Positions 24,733-33,126 of a stretch of 64,000 nt of DNA are shown piece after piece. The DNA comes from Hyphomicrobiaceae bacterium (GTDB lineage: Bacteria; Pseudomonadota; Alphaproteobacteria; Rhizobiales; Devosiaceae), in the NCBI GenBank assembly GCA_020638095.1, contig JACKJF010000004.1:1-64000 (forward strand), written 5' to 3'. Each line of letters opens with the position of its first letter. Position 1 is the stretch's first letter. The notes beneath the pieces were generated by a model. It made no database searches, had not been told where the DNA came from, and saw nothing but the letters and a program-made list of their open reading frames with translations. The position numbers and the translations under genes were made by a program.

Positions 24733-25740
24733 TCAGTTGTAAATTGCGGGTTTGTCGCGCATCCGGACGGGTTCGAACGCACCGCTTTCAACGGCACGCA
24801 GCGCGGCATCGGCGACAAGGGTTGCGGCATAGCCGTCCCAGGTGCTGGGTCCCGTCGCGGTTCCGGTTTTTGCGGCCACGATCCATTCGCGGAATTCCTG
24901 GTCGTAGGCCTCGATGAAGCGCTCGCGCCAGTCTTCGGGGATGGCCTGACGCACCCCATGCGCGTCGCGCACCAGAGTTGCCGGGCGCTCGGGCAGCCGC
25001 GCGACGCCCTGCTCGCAGCTCACTTCGCCACGAATATCGTAGCCGTAGCCGATATTGACCGAGATCTCGACGTCGACCAGCGCGCCCGACGCCATGTGCA
25101 AAAGCACGAAGGTCGGGTCACGCAGGTCAACGCCCTGGGAGGAACGGCGGGGCAGGCGCACTTCGACGCCGGAAACTTCGTCGGACAAGAGGAAGCGGGA
25201 AATGTCGGCGTCATGCACCAGCGTGTCATTGAGCGGCATGTCTGAGGTGTAGAGCCCGGCGGGCACCGAGGCATTGCGGTGCGCCGAGTGATACATGAGC
25301 GGCGTGCCAAGCGTCCCGCCGTCGATCACTGCTTTCAGCCGGCGATAGTCGGCATCGAACCGGCGCATGAAGCCGACTTGCACCAGCCGCCGCCCGAAAG
25401 CGACCTCGGCATCGATGACCTTGAGGGCCGCGGCTTCGCTTGTCGTCATCGGCTTTTCGCAGAAAACCGGCTTTTCGGCCGCTATGGCGGCAAGCAGCTG
25501 CGCTTCGTGGGCGGGACCCCAGGAGCAGATGATGACGGCCTCGACATTGGCATCTGCGATCAGTGCGTCGGCGCTGTCGAACACTTTGGCGCCCGCCGGA
25601 GCGGCCGCTGCCGCCCGCTTGGGATCGATGTCGTTGACGGCAACCACTGCGACGCCGGACAGGACCTTGGTCAACCGCCTTATGTGGTCCTGACCGATCA
25701 TCCCGGTGCCGATCACTCCGACCTTTAGAATTTCGCCCAT
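24733..25740 (-). CDS. iolG: Inositol 2-dehydrogenase
   Basis: A 335-residue NAD-dependent dehydrogenase that oxidises myo-inositol to 2-keto-myo-inositol, the first step of the pathway. The Rossmann motif [17 protein letters not shown] is at residues 7-23, the catalytic lysine is in FCEKPMTTS near residue 97, and [15 protein letters not shown] contains the active-site aspartate and histidine typical of IolG/Idh. [15 protein letters not shown] and AHRNASVP are also diagnostic, and length is normal. It sits between iolH and another Gfo/Idh/MocA gene in the operon. D-chiro-inositol and glucose are known side substrates of the family. Confidence 0.93.
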   Translation of the reverse strand: MGEILKVGVIGTGMIGQDHIRRLTKVLSGVAVVAVNDIDPKRAAAAAPAGAKVFDSADALIADANVEAVIICSWGPAHEAQLLAAIAAEKPVFCEKPMTTSEAAALKVIDAEVAFGRRLVQVGFMRRFDADYRRLKAVIDGGTLGTPLMYHSAHRNASVPAGLYTSDMPLNDTLVHDADISRFLLSDEVSGVEVRLPRRSSQGVDLRDPTFVLLHMASGALVDVEISVNIGYGYDIRGEVSCEQGVARLPERPATLVRDAHGVRQAIPEDWRERFIEAYDQEFREWIVAAKTGTATGPSTWDGYAATLVADAALRAVESGAFEPVRMRDKPAIYN

Positions 25741-25764
25741 TTTGCGATCCTTGGTTCCCGGGAC

Positions 25765-26667
25765 TTACTTGTTGAAATACCTGGCGATGTAGCTGTCGAT
25801 CTTTGCCTTGTTGAAGCGGGCCGAGTCGTCGGCGCGTTCCTCCCAGGCAAAGACGCAGGTCGTCATGATGCCGTCGAACCCGACCTCGGCCAGCGTGCCG
25901 AAGAAGTCGTCCCAGGGAACCTCGCCCTGTCCCACATCGAGATGCTGGTGCACCCGGGCAGTCGAGCCCGGCGGGTTGATGATGTAGCGAAGACCCGAAC
26001 TCGCCTTGTGGTTGAACGTGTCGCCCACGTGGACATGGGCCAGAACGTCGGCGCATTCGCGGATCATCGCCTTCGTGTCGTCGCCGAAATAGAAGGTATG
26101 GGGCGCGCAATAAAGGAACTTGACGCGCGGGCTGTTGACCGTGCGAATGATGTCGACCGCCGGCTGGATCGTCTCCACCCAGTCCTCCGGATGCGGCTCG
26201 ATGTGAAGGTTGATCCCCTCCTTTTCGAGAACCGGCACCAGTTCCTCCATCGAGCGCCACCAGGCATCCTCACAGGCCTCGATCATCGAACCGGTATGGC
26301 AGCAATAGCAGGTGCCCTTGTCCGGATGGGGTCCGCGGCCGAATTCGGAGTTCATCGTATCGACGTCCATCTCGACCGCGATCTCGATGGCGCGCTTCCA
26401 GTGGCGCACTGCCGCCTGGCGCTCGTCCTCGTCGTTCGAAGCCCAGCGGTACATCGGCAAAAGCGAGGCAATGCCGACCCCGGCATCCTTCAGCGCTTTC
26501 TTGAAACCGCGCATGCGCGCCGGGAAAACCCGCGGCGCCTTGAACCATTCGAGAAAGTCCCCGCGCGGGCTCAGTTCGATCCACTCGTAGCCGAGCTCCG
26601 CCACCTTCCCGGGCAGATCTTCCAGCGAATAAAACCGATGCATGAACGGGTCGAGCGCGATGCGCAT
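25765..26667 (-). CDS. iolH: IolH-like TIM-barrel protein
   Basis: A 300-residue xylose isomerase-like TIM-barrel protein starting MRIALDPFMHRF. Conserved pieces are GYEWIELSPRGDFL, DVDTMNSEFGRGPHP, INLHIEPHPEDW, FLYCAPHTFYFG, LAHVHVGDTFNH and VHQHLDVGQGEV, all of which match the IolH group of inositol operons. The role of IolH is not settled; an isomerase or epimerase acting on keto-inositols is likely. The ATG has a strong AAGGAGG site that overlaps the end of the ATPase gene, so this gene is coupled to the transporter. The cysteine-rich GTCYCCHTG segment is an insertion I do not know the meaning of. Confidence 0.87.
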   Translation of the reverse strand: MRIALDPFMHRFYSLEDLPGKVAELGYEWIELSPRGDFLEWFKAPRVFPARMRGFKKALKDAGVGIASLLPMYRWASNDEDERQAAVRHWKRAIEIAVEMDVDTMNSEFGRGPHPDKGTCYCCHTGSMIEACEDAWWRSMEELVPVLEKEGINLHIEPHPEDWVETIQPAVDIIRTVNSPRVKFLYCAPHTFYFGDDTKAMIRECADVLAHVHVGDTFNHKASSGLRYIINPPGSTARVHQHLDVGQGEVPWDDFFGTLAEVGFDGIMTTCVFAWEERADDSARFNKAKIDSYIARYFNK

Positions 26668-26677
26668 TGGTGCCTCC

Positions 26678-27511
26678 TTATTCGGCCTGTGACGCCCGGA
26701 CATGCGCCGGGCTATGCAATTCGGTATCCTCGCCGGCGATTTGTGCCTCAAGGGTTGCCATGTCCTCGCCGCCGGCCATCAGGTCGGTGATTTCCTCGCG
26801 GCTCTTCTCGCCCTTCATGAAATTGGCCGCGAGCCTGCCGCGGATGAGCACGGCGAAATGATCACCCACCGCGAGGGCGTGCATCACCTGGTGGGTGATG
26901 AAAATGACCGCCAGTCCGCGTTTCTTGGCTTCGTTGACGATTCGGAGGACGTGGCTCGCTTGCTTGACGCCGAGCGCCGCCGTCGGCTCATCAAGAATGA
27001 GAACGCGCGCGCCGAAATGGACCGCGCGAGCGATGGCCAGCGACTGGCGCTCGCCACCCGAAAGGCCGCCCACCAGTCGATCACCGTCATCGATACGGGT
27101 AATGCCGAAATCCTGAACCGCCTTGACCGCGACATCGTTGGCCGTCTTCCGGTCAAAGACCTTGAACGGTCCCCAACCTTTGGTCGGTTCGACACCGACG
27201 AAGAACGAACGGCCGATCGACATGAGCGGGAAGGTGCCACCAAACTGATGCACGGTTGAAATGCCCATTTCCTGCGCGTCGCGCGGGCGGGTGAAATGAA
27301 CCTCCTTGCCATCCATCAGGATCTTGCCGCGGGTCGGCGTGTAGACGCCGGCCAAGGTCTTGATCAACGTCGACTTTCCGGCGCCGTTGTCTCCGAGAAG
27401 GCACAATACTTCGCCTGCATGCACCTTGAGATTGATGTCGCCGAGGACGTCGATCGGGCCGAAGCTCTTGTCGACGTGCTGCAGTTCAAGGATCGGGGTC
27501 TGATCAGCCAT
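26678..27511 (-). CDS. Sugar ABC transporter ATP-binding protein, single domain (IatA-like)
   Basis: A 277-residue ATPase with one nucleotide-binding domain: Walker A GDNGAGKST at about residue 40, Q-loop VHQFGG, signature LSGGERQ, Walker B VLILDEPTAALG and the switch histidine in FITHQV. Most sugar importers of this class (RbsA, XylG) have two such domains in about 500 residues, so this is the half-size FrcA type, which works as a homodimer. It is the only ATPase of the operon and must serve up to three permease proteins. It lies between the third permease (15-base gap) and iolH (10-base gap). The substrate is inferred to be an inositol. Confidence 0.92.
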   Translation of the reverse strand: MADQTPILELQHVDKSFGPIDVLGDINLKVHAGEVLCLLGDNGAGKSTLIKTLAGVYTPTRGKILMDGKEVHFTRPRDAQEMGISTVHQFGGTFPLMSIGRSFFVGVEPTKGWGPFKVFDRKTANDVAVKAVQDFGITRIDDGDRLVGGLSGGERQSLAIARAVHFGARVLILDEPTAALGVKQASHVLRIVNEAKKRGLAVIFITHQVMHALAVGDHFAVLIRGRLAANFMKGEKSREEITDLMAGGEDMATLEAQIAGEDTELHSPAHVRASQAE

Positions 27512-27526
27512 TTTTGGAGCCTTTCC

Positions 27527-28606
27527 CTATTTCTTTTTCAGTGATGACGCTCTGGTCGCCATGTTGCGGAATGAATCGTTCATCAGGACCGCGATCAGCA
27601 GCAAGACGCCGATGAACAGCAGGTTGAGGTCCTTGTCGAACGTCGTGAAGTTGATGCCCTGGAACACGATACCGAAGGTCAGCGTGCCGAAAACGGTGCC
27701 GGTCACTGTGCCGAAGCCCCCGGTCAGCAGTACCCCGCCGACCACCACGCAGATGATCGTGTTGAATATCATGCCGAACTGGGTCGTCGTGCTGGCCGTA
27801 TTCGCCAGCACGGCTTCGGTCATGCCAACGAGTGCGGCGGCCATGGCCGAAAGCATGAACAACGCGATTTTCAGCCGGTTCGTGGGGATGCCCGCATTGC
27901 GGGCGCTGTCCTGATCACCGCCCATGGCGAATATCCAATTTCCCCAAGGCGATACGTGCAGGATGTAAAAGCACGCGGCGGCAAAGGCGATCCAGATGAA
28001 GAATGAACTTTGCAGGCTGCGGAAGATCGTGATCGCGCCGTCGCCCTCGCCAAATATCAGCGAATGGTAGTCACCAAGGATGAATTCCGACACCGGGCCG
28101 ACGTCCTGCAGACTATGTTGGGTCGTGCCAGCAAGCTGCTTGGAAATGTAGGCGTTCAGACCCGCGACCACGAACAGCGTCGCGAGGGTCACAATCAGCG
28201 AAGGCACCCTCGTGCGCGTCACGATCAAGCCGTTAATGAAGCCAATCGCCGCCGCAACGGCAAAACTCAGCAACACACCGAGCCAGATATTGATGCCGTA
28301 GAGTTCGACCGCCATCGCCAGAACGATGCCACCCGCGGGAATGACCGCGCCGATGGAAATGTCGAGTTCGCCGGCAATCATCAGAAAGCCGATGGGAATG
28401 GCGATGATGCCGACCTTTGACGCGAAGTTCAGCCAGGTTGACGCGCCGAGAGGTGTCAGAAAGTTCTTGTCCCAGCCAAAGATGCTGAAGAAAATAAAGA
28501 TCAGCACAAATCCCGCGGCAGCCCCGGCTTCAGGACGTCTCAACAGGCCGAGGAAGGAAAAACCGTTCCCCGTCTCGCCGCCATCTGTCTTTTGCATGTC
28601 CGCCAC
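27527..28606 (-). CDS. Sugar ABC transporter permease (third of the operon)
   Basis: A 359-residue inner-membrane permease of the RbsC/FrcB class with about nine to ten hydrophobic segments. Diagnostic pieces are LMIAGELDISIGAVIP, FINGLIVTRTRVPSLIVTLATL, the ATPase-contacting loop GGDQDSARNAGIPTNRLK and VVVGGVLLTGGFGTVTGT. A GGGAGG site 7 bases before a GTG at 28606 favours that start over an ATG three codons in. It lies between the second binding protein and the ATPase and is probably the permease of that binding protein. It is clearly a paralogue of the two other permeases in the operon. Confidence 0.92.
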   Translation of the reverse strand: MADMQKTDGGETGNGFSFLGLLRRPEAGAAAGFVLIFIFFSIFGWDKNFLTPLGASTWLNFASKVGIIAIPIGFLMIAGELDISIGAVIPAGGIVLAMAVELYGINIWLGVLLSFAVAAAIGFINGLIVTRTRVPSLIVTLATLFVVAGLNAYISKQLAGTTQHSLQDVGPVSEFILGDYHSLIFGEGDGAITIFRSLQSSFFIWIAFAAACFYILHVSPWGNWIFAMGGDQDSARNAGIPTNRLKIALFMLSAMAAALVGMTEAVLANTASTTTQFGMIFNTIICVVVGGVLLTGGFGTVTGTVFGTLTFGIVFQGINFTTFDKDLNLLFIGVLLLIAVLMNDSFRNMATRASSLKKK

Positions 28607-28666
28607 GTCGGATCCTCCCGCGATGACCTGAGATTGATTTCGCGCCGGTCAGCCGACGCGTCGGGT

Positions 28667-28693
28667 TCCCCGGCCGGCAAGACCGGCCGGGGA
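28667..28693 (-). other. GC-rich stem-loop after the second binding-protein gene
   Basis: An 11-bp perfect stem (minus strand TCCCCGGCCGG / CCGGCCGGGGA) with a 5-base loop lies between the binding-protein stop and the permease start. There is no T-run. Such hairpins after binding-protein genes typically protect the upstream mRNA and lower expression of downstream genes. Confidence 0.75.
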
Positions 28694-28704
28694 TATTGTT
28701 TGGA

Positions 28705-29658
28705 CTAGCGTGCGCCGAGTGCCGCACCGGCCACAACGGCCGCAACATTCGAGGAATCGATGATCGCCGGACCGGTCAGAACGGGATTGGTCGAGATATT
28801 GGTCCCATATTTGAGGTTGGCGAAGAGCATCGAGGTTGCCAGGAAGCCCTGCAGATAGGGCTGCTGGTCAATTGCCATGGTCTGGGTGCCGGCCGCGATG
28901 CGGTCGAGCGTGGCGGGGCTGAAGTCGAACGCACCGATCTTGATGTCGAGGCCGGTCTGTTCGACTGCGTTGGCGCCAGCGGCACCACCGAAGTCGGCAC
29001 AGGAGATCATGGCATCGTACGAGCTGTCGCCGATGAATTCGGCCTTGAGCGCTTCCGCCGTACCGGTGACGTCACCGTCAAGGTTGGCCGGCGTGCTGAT
29101 CGTGGTCACGGTTGCACCGGCAGCGGTCGCGCCGTCAGTCACGCCGCGGCAACGCTCTTCGAGGTTGATCGCGCCAGGAACCTGAATGTGGCAGAGAATG
29201 TGCTTGGCACCATGTTCGGCCATGTACTTGCCGCCACCGAAACCGGCCGCGTATTCATCAGAACCGAAATAGTTGATGGCGCTGATCTCGTCCTTGACCG
29301 GCAGACCGGAATTGTACTGCATGATCACGATGCCCTGAGCGGCAGCGGCCTGAAGCGCAGGGATCTGTGCGTCGGGAACCCAGACCGGGATGGCGATGCC
29401 GTCAACGCCCTGCGCAACGGCCTGATTGATGAGGGTCACAAGGTCAGGGCCAAAGTTTTCGTAATTCTGCGTGCGCAGATACTGGACCGAGCCGCCATTG
29501 GCCTCGACCATCAGCGTGGCGTCGTCGACGCCCTTCTTGATCTTGTCCATGAAGGCGTCTTCGACCGAGCCCGCGATGACCGCGATGCTCTGCGCCATGG
29601 CGCCAGTTGACAAAAGCGCCGCGAAAGCTGCGACGGCGAGGGTCTTGGTTAGTTTCAT
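28705..29658 (-). CDS. Sugar ABC transporter substrate-binding protein (second of the operon)
   Basis: A 317-residue periplasmic binding protein of the LacI/RbsB type. Residues 1-22 are a signal peptide ending AMA-QS. The mature part has the two-lobe pattern: SIAVIAGSVEDAFMDKIKKG, NYENFGPDLVTLINQAVAQGVDGI, the hinge region YFGSDEYAAGFGGGKYMAEHGAKHILCHIQVPGAIN, and the late AIDQQPYLQGF. It resembles the first binding protein of the operon but is only moderately similar, so it probably recognises a different sugar or inositol isomer. A hairpin follows it, and 152 bases of untranslated DNA precede it, possibly with its own promoter. Confidence 0.93.
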   Translation of the reverse strand: MKLTKTLAVAAFAALLSTGAMAQSIAVIAGSVEDAFMDKIKKGVDDATLMVEANGGSVQYLRTQNYENFGPDLVTLINQAVAQGVDGIAIPVWVPDAQIPALQAAAAQGIVIMQYNSGLPVKDEISAINYFGSDEYAAGFGGGKYMAEHGAKHILCHIQVPGAINLEERCRGVTDGATAAGATVTTISTPANLDGDVTGTAEALKAEFIGDSSYDAMISCADFGGAAGANAVEQTGLDIKIGAFDFSPATLDRIAAGTQTMAIDQQPYLQGFLATSMLFANLKYGTNISTNPVLTGPAIIDSSNVAAVVAGAALGAR

Positions 29659-29810
29659 GTCGGTTTCCTCCTTGTTGGCCCGTGCCTATGACGGTTCGAC
29701 ATTTCTTTCGTTCGAGCGCCAGGCGCTCCGAGAGGTGATCGGCTGCGGAAAGCCACCTGCGTCAGCTCGCGCCGGGCAAAGGGCATTTGGATTGACGAAG
29801 TGCCCGTCGG

Positions 29811-30827
29811 TCATGGTGTCACGTCCGATTTCTGAGACTTTTTTCTGGGCACATACTTCAGCGCCATTTGCCGGAAGTTCTCGTTGAGCAGAACAGCAAC
29901 CACCAGCATCACGCCGATGATCAGGTTCGACCAGTTGCGGTCGATGGCGGTGAAATCGATGCCCTTGTTGACGATGGCGAAGGTGATGGCCCCGAAAAAG
30001 ATACCGACGACGGAGCCGAACCCGCCGGTCAGCAGCACGCCACCGACGACGACGCTGACGATGATGTTGAAGATGTCGCCCATGCCGCCTGAAACCTGCG
30101 CCGAGTTGAACAGGATCGCGTTGCACATGCCCACGAACGAGGCCGAGGTTGCCGTCAGCACGAACAGGATGATCGTGGTCCGGTCGACCGGAACGCCGGC
30201 ATTGCGCGCGCTCTCGCGATCACCGCCGATGGCGAAGATCCAGTTGCCATATTTTGTGCGGTGCAGGACGAACCAGGCAACGGCGGCAATGGCAACCCAC
30301 CAGATGATGAGCACCTGATGACTGCCCCCGAACATGAGTTGCCCGAAAAGCGTCTTGGCCCATTCCGGCGCGGTTAGCGGCACAGAGGCCGCTCCGGTTA
30401 GCAGTTTGGATCCGGCCAGCACGATGCCCTGCATCGCAACCAGCGTGCCGAGGGTGATGATCAGCGTCGGCACCGAGGTTCGCACGGCAAGGATGCCGTT
30501 GAAGAGGCCCACCAGCACGCCGACCGCAAGCGCCCCAAGGATGCCGAAGCCGATCGGCAATCCATAGTAACCGGATATGATCGCCGTGGTCATCGCACCG
30601 GCGGGGATCATCGCGCCGATCGAAATGTCTATTTCGCCCGAGGTCATCAGAAGGCCGACCGCAACCGCGACGATGCCGATGCGGGCCGCATAGTTGACCC
30701 AGCTGGCGGCGCTCAGGAGATTTCCGAGGTCGACGCCTCCGAAGATCACGTAAAAGGCCAGCACACCCAGAAGGCTGAGAATCGAGGCCGCTGCCGGTTT
30801 GCGCAACAGATCTGTAATTGCGTTCAT
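29811..30827 (-). CDS. Sugar ABC transporter permease (second of the operon)
   Basis: A 338-residue membrane permease of the RbsC class: LLMTSGEIDISIGAMIPAGA, LFNGILAVRTSVPTLIITLGTLVA, the ATPase-contact loop GGDRESARNAGVPVDRTT and VVVGGVLLTGGFGSVVG are all present. About nine hydrophobic segments are visible. The ATG at 30827 is chosen because translation then begins shortly before the first membrane segment; the upstream extension is not conserved. It follows the first permease with a 10-base gap. Two permeases in a row suggest either a heterodimeric channel or alternative partners for the shared ATPase. Confidence 0.92.
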   Translation of the reverse strand: MNAITDLLRKPAAASILSLLGVLAFYVIFGGVDLGNLLSAASWVNYAARIGIVAVAVGLLMTSGEIDISIGAMIPAGAMTTAIISGYYGLPIGFGILGALAVGVLVGLFNGILAVRTSVPTLIITLGTLVAMQGIVLAGSKLLTGAASVPLTAPEWAKTLFGQLMFGGSHQVLIIWWVAIAAVAWFVLHRTKYGNWIFAIGGDRESARNAGVPVDRTTIILFVLTATSASFVGMCNAILFNSAQVSGGMGDIFNIIVSVVVGGVLLTGGFGSVVGIFFGAITFAIVNKGIDFTAIDRNWSNLIIGVMLVVAVLLNENFRQMALKYVPRKKSQKSDVTP

Positions 30828-30837
30828 TTTCCCGCCC

Positions 30838-31857
30838 TCACTTCTTCTTCGTTGCGTAACTGAGGGCGAGCGCGCGGAACGTGTCGTTGGAAAGTACCGC
30901 GACGAGCAGCAGTACGCCGATGATGATTGACCCAACGTTTGGATCGAGGGATGCGAAGAAGATGCCCTGGTTGACGATGGCGAACGTCATTGTCCCGAGA
31001 ACGATGCCGACGACCGAACCGGCACCGCCCGTCAGCAGCACCCCGCCGATCACGACGCACATGATCGAGTTGAAGATGAAGGACTGGCCGCCGGCGACCT
31101 GCGCCTGCTGATAGGTCATGACCTGCGCCACACCGACGAATGCGGCGCAAAAACCGGACATCATGAACAGCGAAATCTTGAGTTTGTTGGTCGGCACCCC
31201 GGCATTGCGGGCACTTTCCTGGTCACCACCGAGCGCATAGACCCAGTTGCCGATGGGCGACAGGTGGAGAAACCAGAAGAACAGCGCGACAAAGCCGGCC
31301 CACCAGAGGATCGACACGTTGAACATGCCGTTGATGAACTGGCCGAGGATCGACTTGGTCAGGGGATCGGGCACATAGGAAACGCTGGTCGATCCCTTGA
31401 TCAGAACCGCGAAACCAAGCGTCAGCCCCATCACCGCGAACATCACGCCGATCGTGGCGATCAGCGATGGAATTGTGGTCCGGGTCACGACCAGGCCGTT
31501 GACGAATCCGACGAGCAGACCAACTCCGAGCCCGCCGACTATTCCCACGATGGCAGGCAGGTCGTAGTGACCGCAGAGAATGGCTGCCATCATCGATGAT
31601 GCGGGGATGATGGCGCCAACCGACATGTCGAAGTCGCCCGAAATCATCAGCAGGCCCACCGGCAATGCGATGATACCGACTTCGGCCGCGATATTGAGCC
31701 AGCTGGACCAGCCCGGCGCGCCCATGAACACGGGACCGCCCATCACCGCAAAGAAGGTGTACACAACGATCAGGCCGATCACGGTTCCGGTCTCGGGCCG
31801 CCTGGCGAGCGCGCCCAGCGAAAAACCTTTCGCTCCGGTTTCTGCTTGCGTGGACAT
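30838..31857 (-). CDS. Sugar ABC transporter permease (first of the operon)
   Basis: A 339-residue membrane permease of the RbsC class. Diagnostic segments are LLMISGDFDMSVGAIIPASS, FVNGLVVTRTTIPSLIATIGVMF, GGDQESARNAGVPTNKLK and IGGVLLTGGAGSVVGIVLG. The ATG at 31857 has a GAGGGAG site 8 bases upstream; the longer frame lacks support. It follows the first binding protein after a 145-base spacer containing a strong hairpin, and is probably the partner of that binding protein. It is roughly equally similar to the second and third permeases, suggesting old duplications. Confidence 0.92.
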   Translation of the reverse strand: MSTQAETGAKGFSLGALARRPETGTVIGLIVVYTFFAVMGGPVFMGAPGWSSWLNIAAEVGIIALPVGLLMISGDFDMSVGAIIPASSMMAAILCGHYDLPAIVGIVGGLGVGLLVGFVNGLVVTRTTIPSLIATIGVMFAVMGLTLGFAVLIKGSTSVSYVPDPLTKSILGQFINGMFNVSILWWAGFVALFFWFLHLSPIGNWVYALGGDQESARNAGVPTNKLKISLFMMSGFCAAFVGVAQVMTYQQAQVAGGQSFIFNSIMCVVIGGVLLTGGAGSVVGIVLGTMTFAIVNQGIFFASLDPNVGSIIIGVLLLVAVLSNDTFRALALSYATKKK

Positions 31858-31968
31858 TTGCCTGCTCCCTCGCGCGTCCCGTTTCATTCACCGTTTCTGT
31901 GCCGGCCGGGCGCAAAAAATGCGCACAACAATCCGCCCGCGTGACGCGGTTGGCCTGTTGTTGGAATA

Positions 31969-31990
31969 TCCGGGGGCCGGAGCCCCCGGA
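31969..31990 (-). other. Stem-loop with UNCG tetraloop after the first binding-protein gene
   Basis: On the minus strand a 9-bp perfect stem (TCCGGGGGC / GCCCCCGGA) closes a TCCG loop, which is UCCG in RNA, a UNCG tetraloop. It lies 12 bases after the stop codon of the first binding protein. No T-run follows, so it is more likely an mRNA-stabilising barrier than a terminator. Confidence 0.75.
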
Positions 31991-32002
31991 CAAAGTGCTG
32001 GA

Positions 32003-32968
32003 TTAGCGAGCGCCAGCCTTGACGCCTTCGATCACCAGATCAACGTTGCTGGAGTCGATGACGCCCGGACCGGTGAGGATTTCACGGGTCGGGATGGTGG
32101 TGCCATAGGTCACGTTGTTGTTCAGGATCGACACGGCGAAGAAGCCCTGCTGATAACCCTGCTGGTCGATCGCGCAGGCCTGCGTGCCCTGTTGGATGTT
32201 GGCCAGGATCGAGTCGTTGAAGTTCATGCCGCACACAAAGACGGACCCGGTCTTGCCAGCCTGCTGGATGCCGCTGATCGACGCGTTGGTGTCCTGGTCG
32301 CCAATGGCGAACAGCGCATCGATATCCGGGTTCTGGATCAGGTGCGCACGCACGGCCTGGGCAACGGCGGTCGAGTCACCGAAGGCGGTCGCGGGCAGCT
32401 GGAGGACCGAACCCGTACCACCGGCGGCGGCGAGACCGTCGTTGAAGCCGTTGCAGAACGCTTCGATATTGGCCGCACCCGGCAGGGTGTTGACGCAAGC
32501 GCCGTGCAGATGGCCGGCCTTGCCGAGATATTCACCACCGGCATAACCGGACTTGTAGTCGACCGCGCCGACATAGTTCATGGCGCCAAGGCGGTCAGCG
32601 GCTTCGATGCCGCCTGCATTGTAGATCACCAGCGGAATGCCGGCAGCAACGACCGCTTCAAAAGCCGGATCCATTGCTTCGGGAACCCAGTCCGGGCCGA
32701 CGATGGCGTCGGCACCCTGGTCGATGGCCTGGCGGATAAGCTCAGCGGCATCGGGTCCGAGATTGTCGTAGTTCTGGGGGCCAAGCCAGGTGACCGAGCC
32801 GCCCTGCGCCTGCGCCACGATGCCTGCATCTTCGGCACCCTTCTTAACGCGGGACCAAAACGGATCGTCCGGCTTGCCGCCAATCACGAAGATGTCGGCA
32901 GCGAAGGCGCTGGTCGCCATCATTGCGGCAATGGCAGAAACGGCAAGTACCTTGAAATTGCGTGTCAT
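32003..32968 (-). CDS. Sugar ABC transporter substrate-binding protein (first of the operon)
   Basis: A 321-residue periplasmic binding protein of the RbsB type and the first gene of the inositol operon. Residues 1-23 form a signal peptide ending AFA-AD. The mature part has ADIFVIGGKPDDPFWSRVKKG, NYDNLGPDAAELIRQAIDQGADAIVG, the hinge segment around GYAGGEYLGKAGHLHGACVN and, near the end, AIDQQGYQQGFFAV and GPGVIDSSNVDLV. The ATG has an AGGAG site 6 bases upstream. First position after the divergent LacI regulator suggests the highest expression. The ligand is presumed to be myo-inositol or an isomer from its genomic context. Confidence 0.93.
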   Translation of the reverse strand: MTRNFKVLAVSAIAAMMATSAFAADIFVIGGKPDDPFWSRVKKGAEDAGIVAQAQGGSVTWLGPQNYDNLGPDAAELIRQAIDQGADAIVGPDWVPEAMDPAFEAVVAAGIPLVIYNAGGIEAADRLGAMNYVGAVDYKSGYAGGEYLGKAGHLHGACVNTLPGAANIEAFCNGFNDGLAAAGGTGSVLQLPATAFGDSTAVAQAVRAHLIQNPDIDALFAIGDQDTNASISGIQQAGKTGSVFVCGMNFNDSILANIQQGTQACAIDQQGYQQGFFAVSILNNNVTYGTTIPTREILTGPGVIDSSNVDLVIEGVKAGAR

Positions 32969-33060
32969 GGATGTCTCCTCCCAATGCCCGTCACCGGACA
33001 GGCTTCGTTTTACGCGGACTGCTATTTACCGCGTTGACGACATCAATAGAATATTTCATG

Positions 33061-33090
33061 TTGACAGTGAGCTATTTTGTTCCAAATAGT
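33061..33090 (+). promoter_or_regulatory. Candidate sigma-70 promoter of the lacI-type regulator
   Basis: A perfect -35 box TTGACA (33061-33066) is followed after 18 bases by AATAGT (33085-33090), four of six matches to TATAAT, about 40 bases before the regulator start codon. The operator-like palindrome lies between the boxes and over the -10, which would allow self-repression. Confidence 0.5.
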
Positions 33091-33107
33091 GTCATTTCAA
33101 AATGAAA
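33072..33107. promoter_or_regulatory. Operator-like palindromes between lacI-type gene and iol operon
   Basis: Two inverted repeats sit side by side in the divergent region: CTATTT (33072-33077) / AAATAG (33084-33089) within an 18-base near-palindrome, and TTTCA (33095-33099) / TGAAA (33103-33107). LacI-family proteins bind such short palindromes, and their place between the divergent genes suits repression of both in the absence of an inositol-derived inducer. Binding is inferred. Confidence 0.5.
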
Positions 33108-33126
33108 CATATTGGGGCCCAACAGC

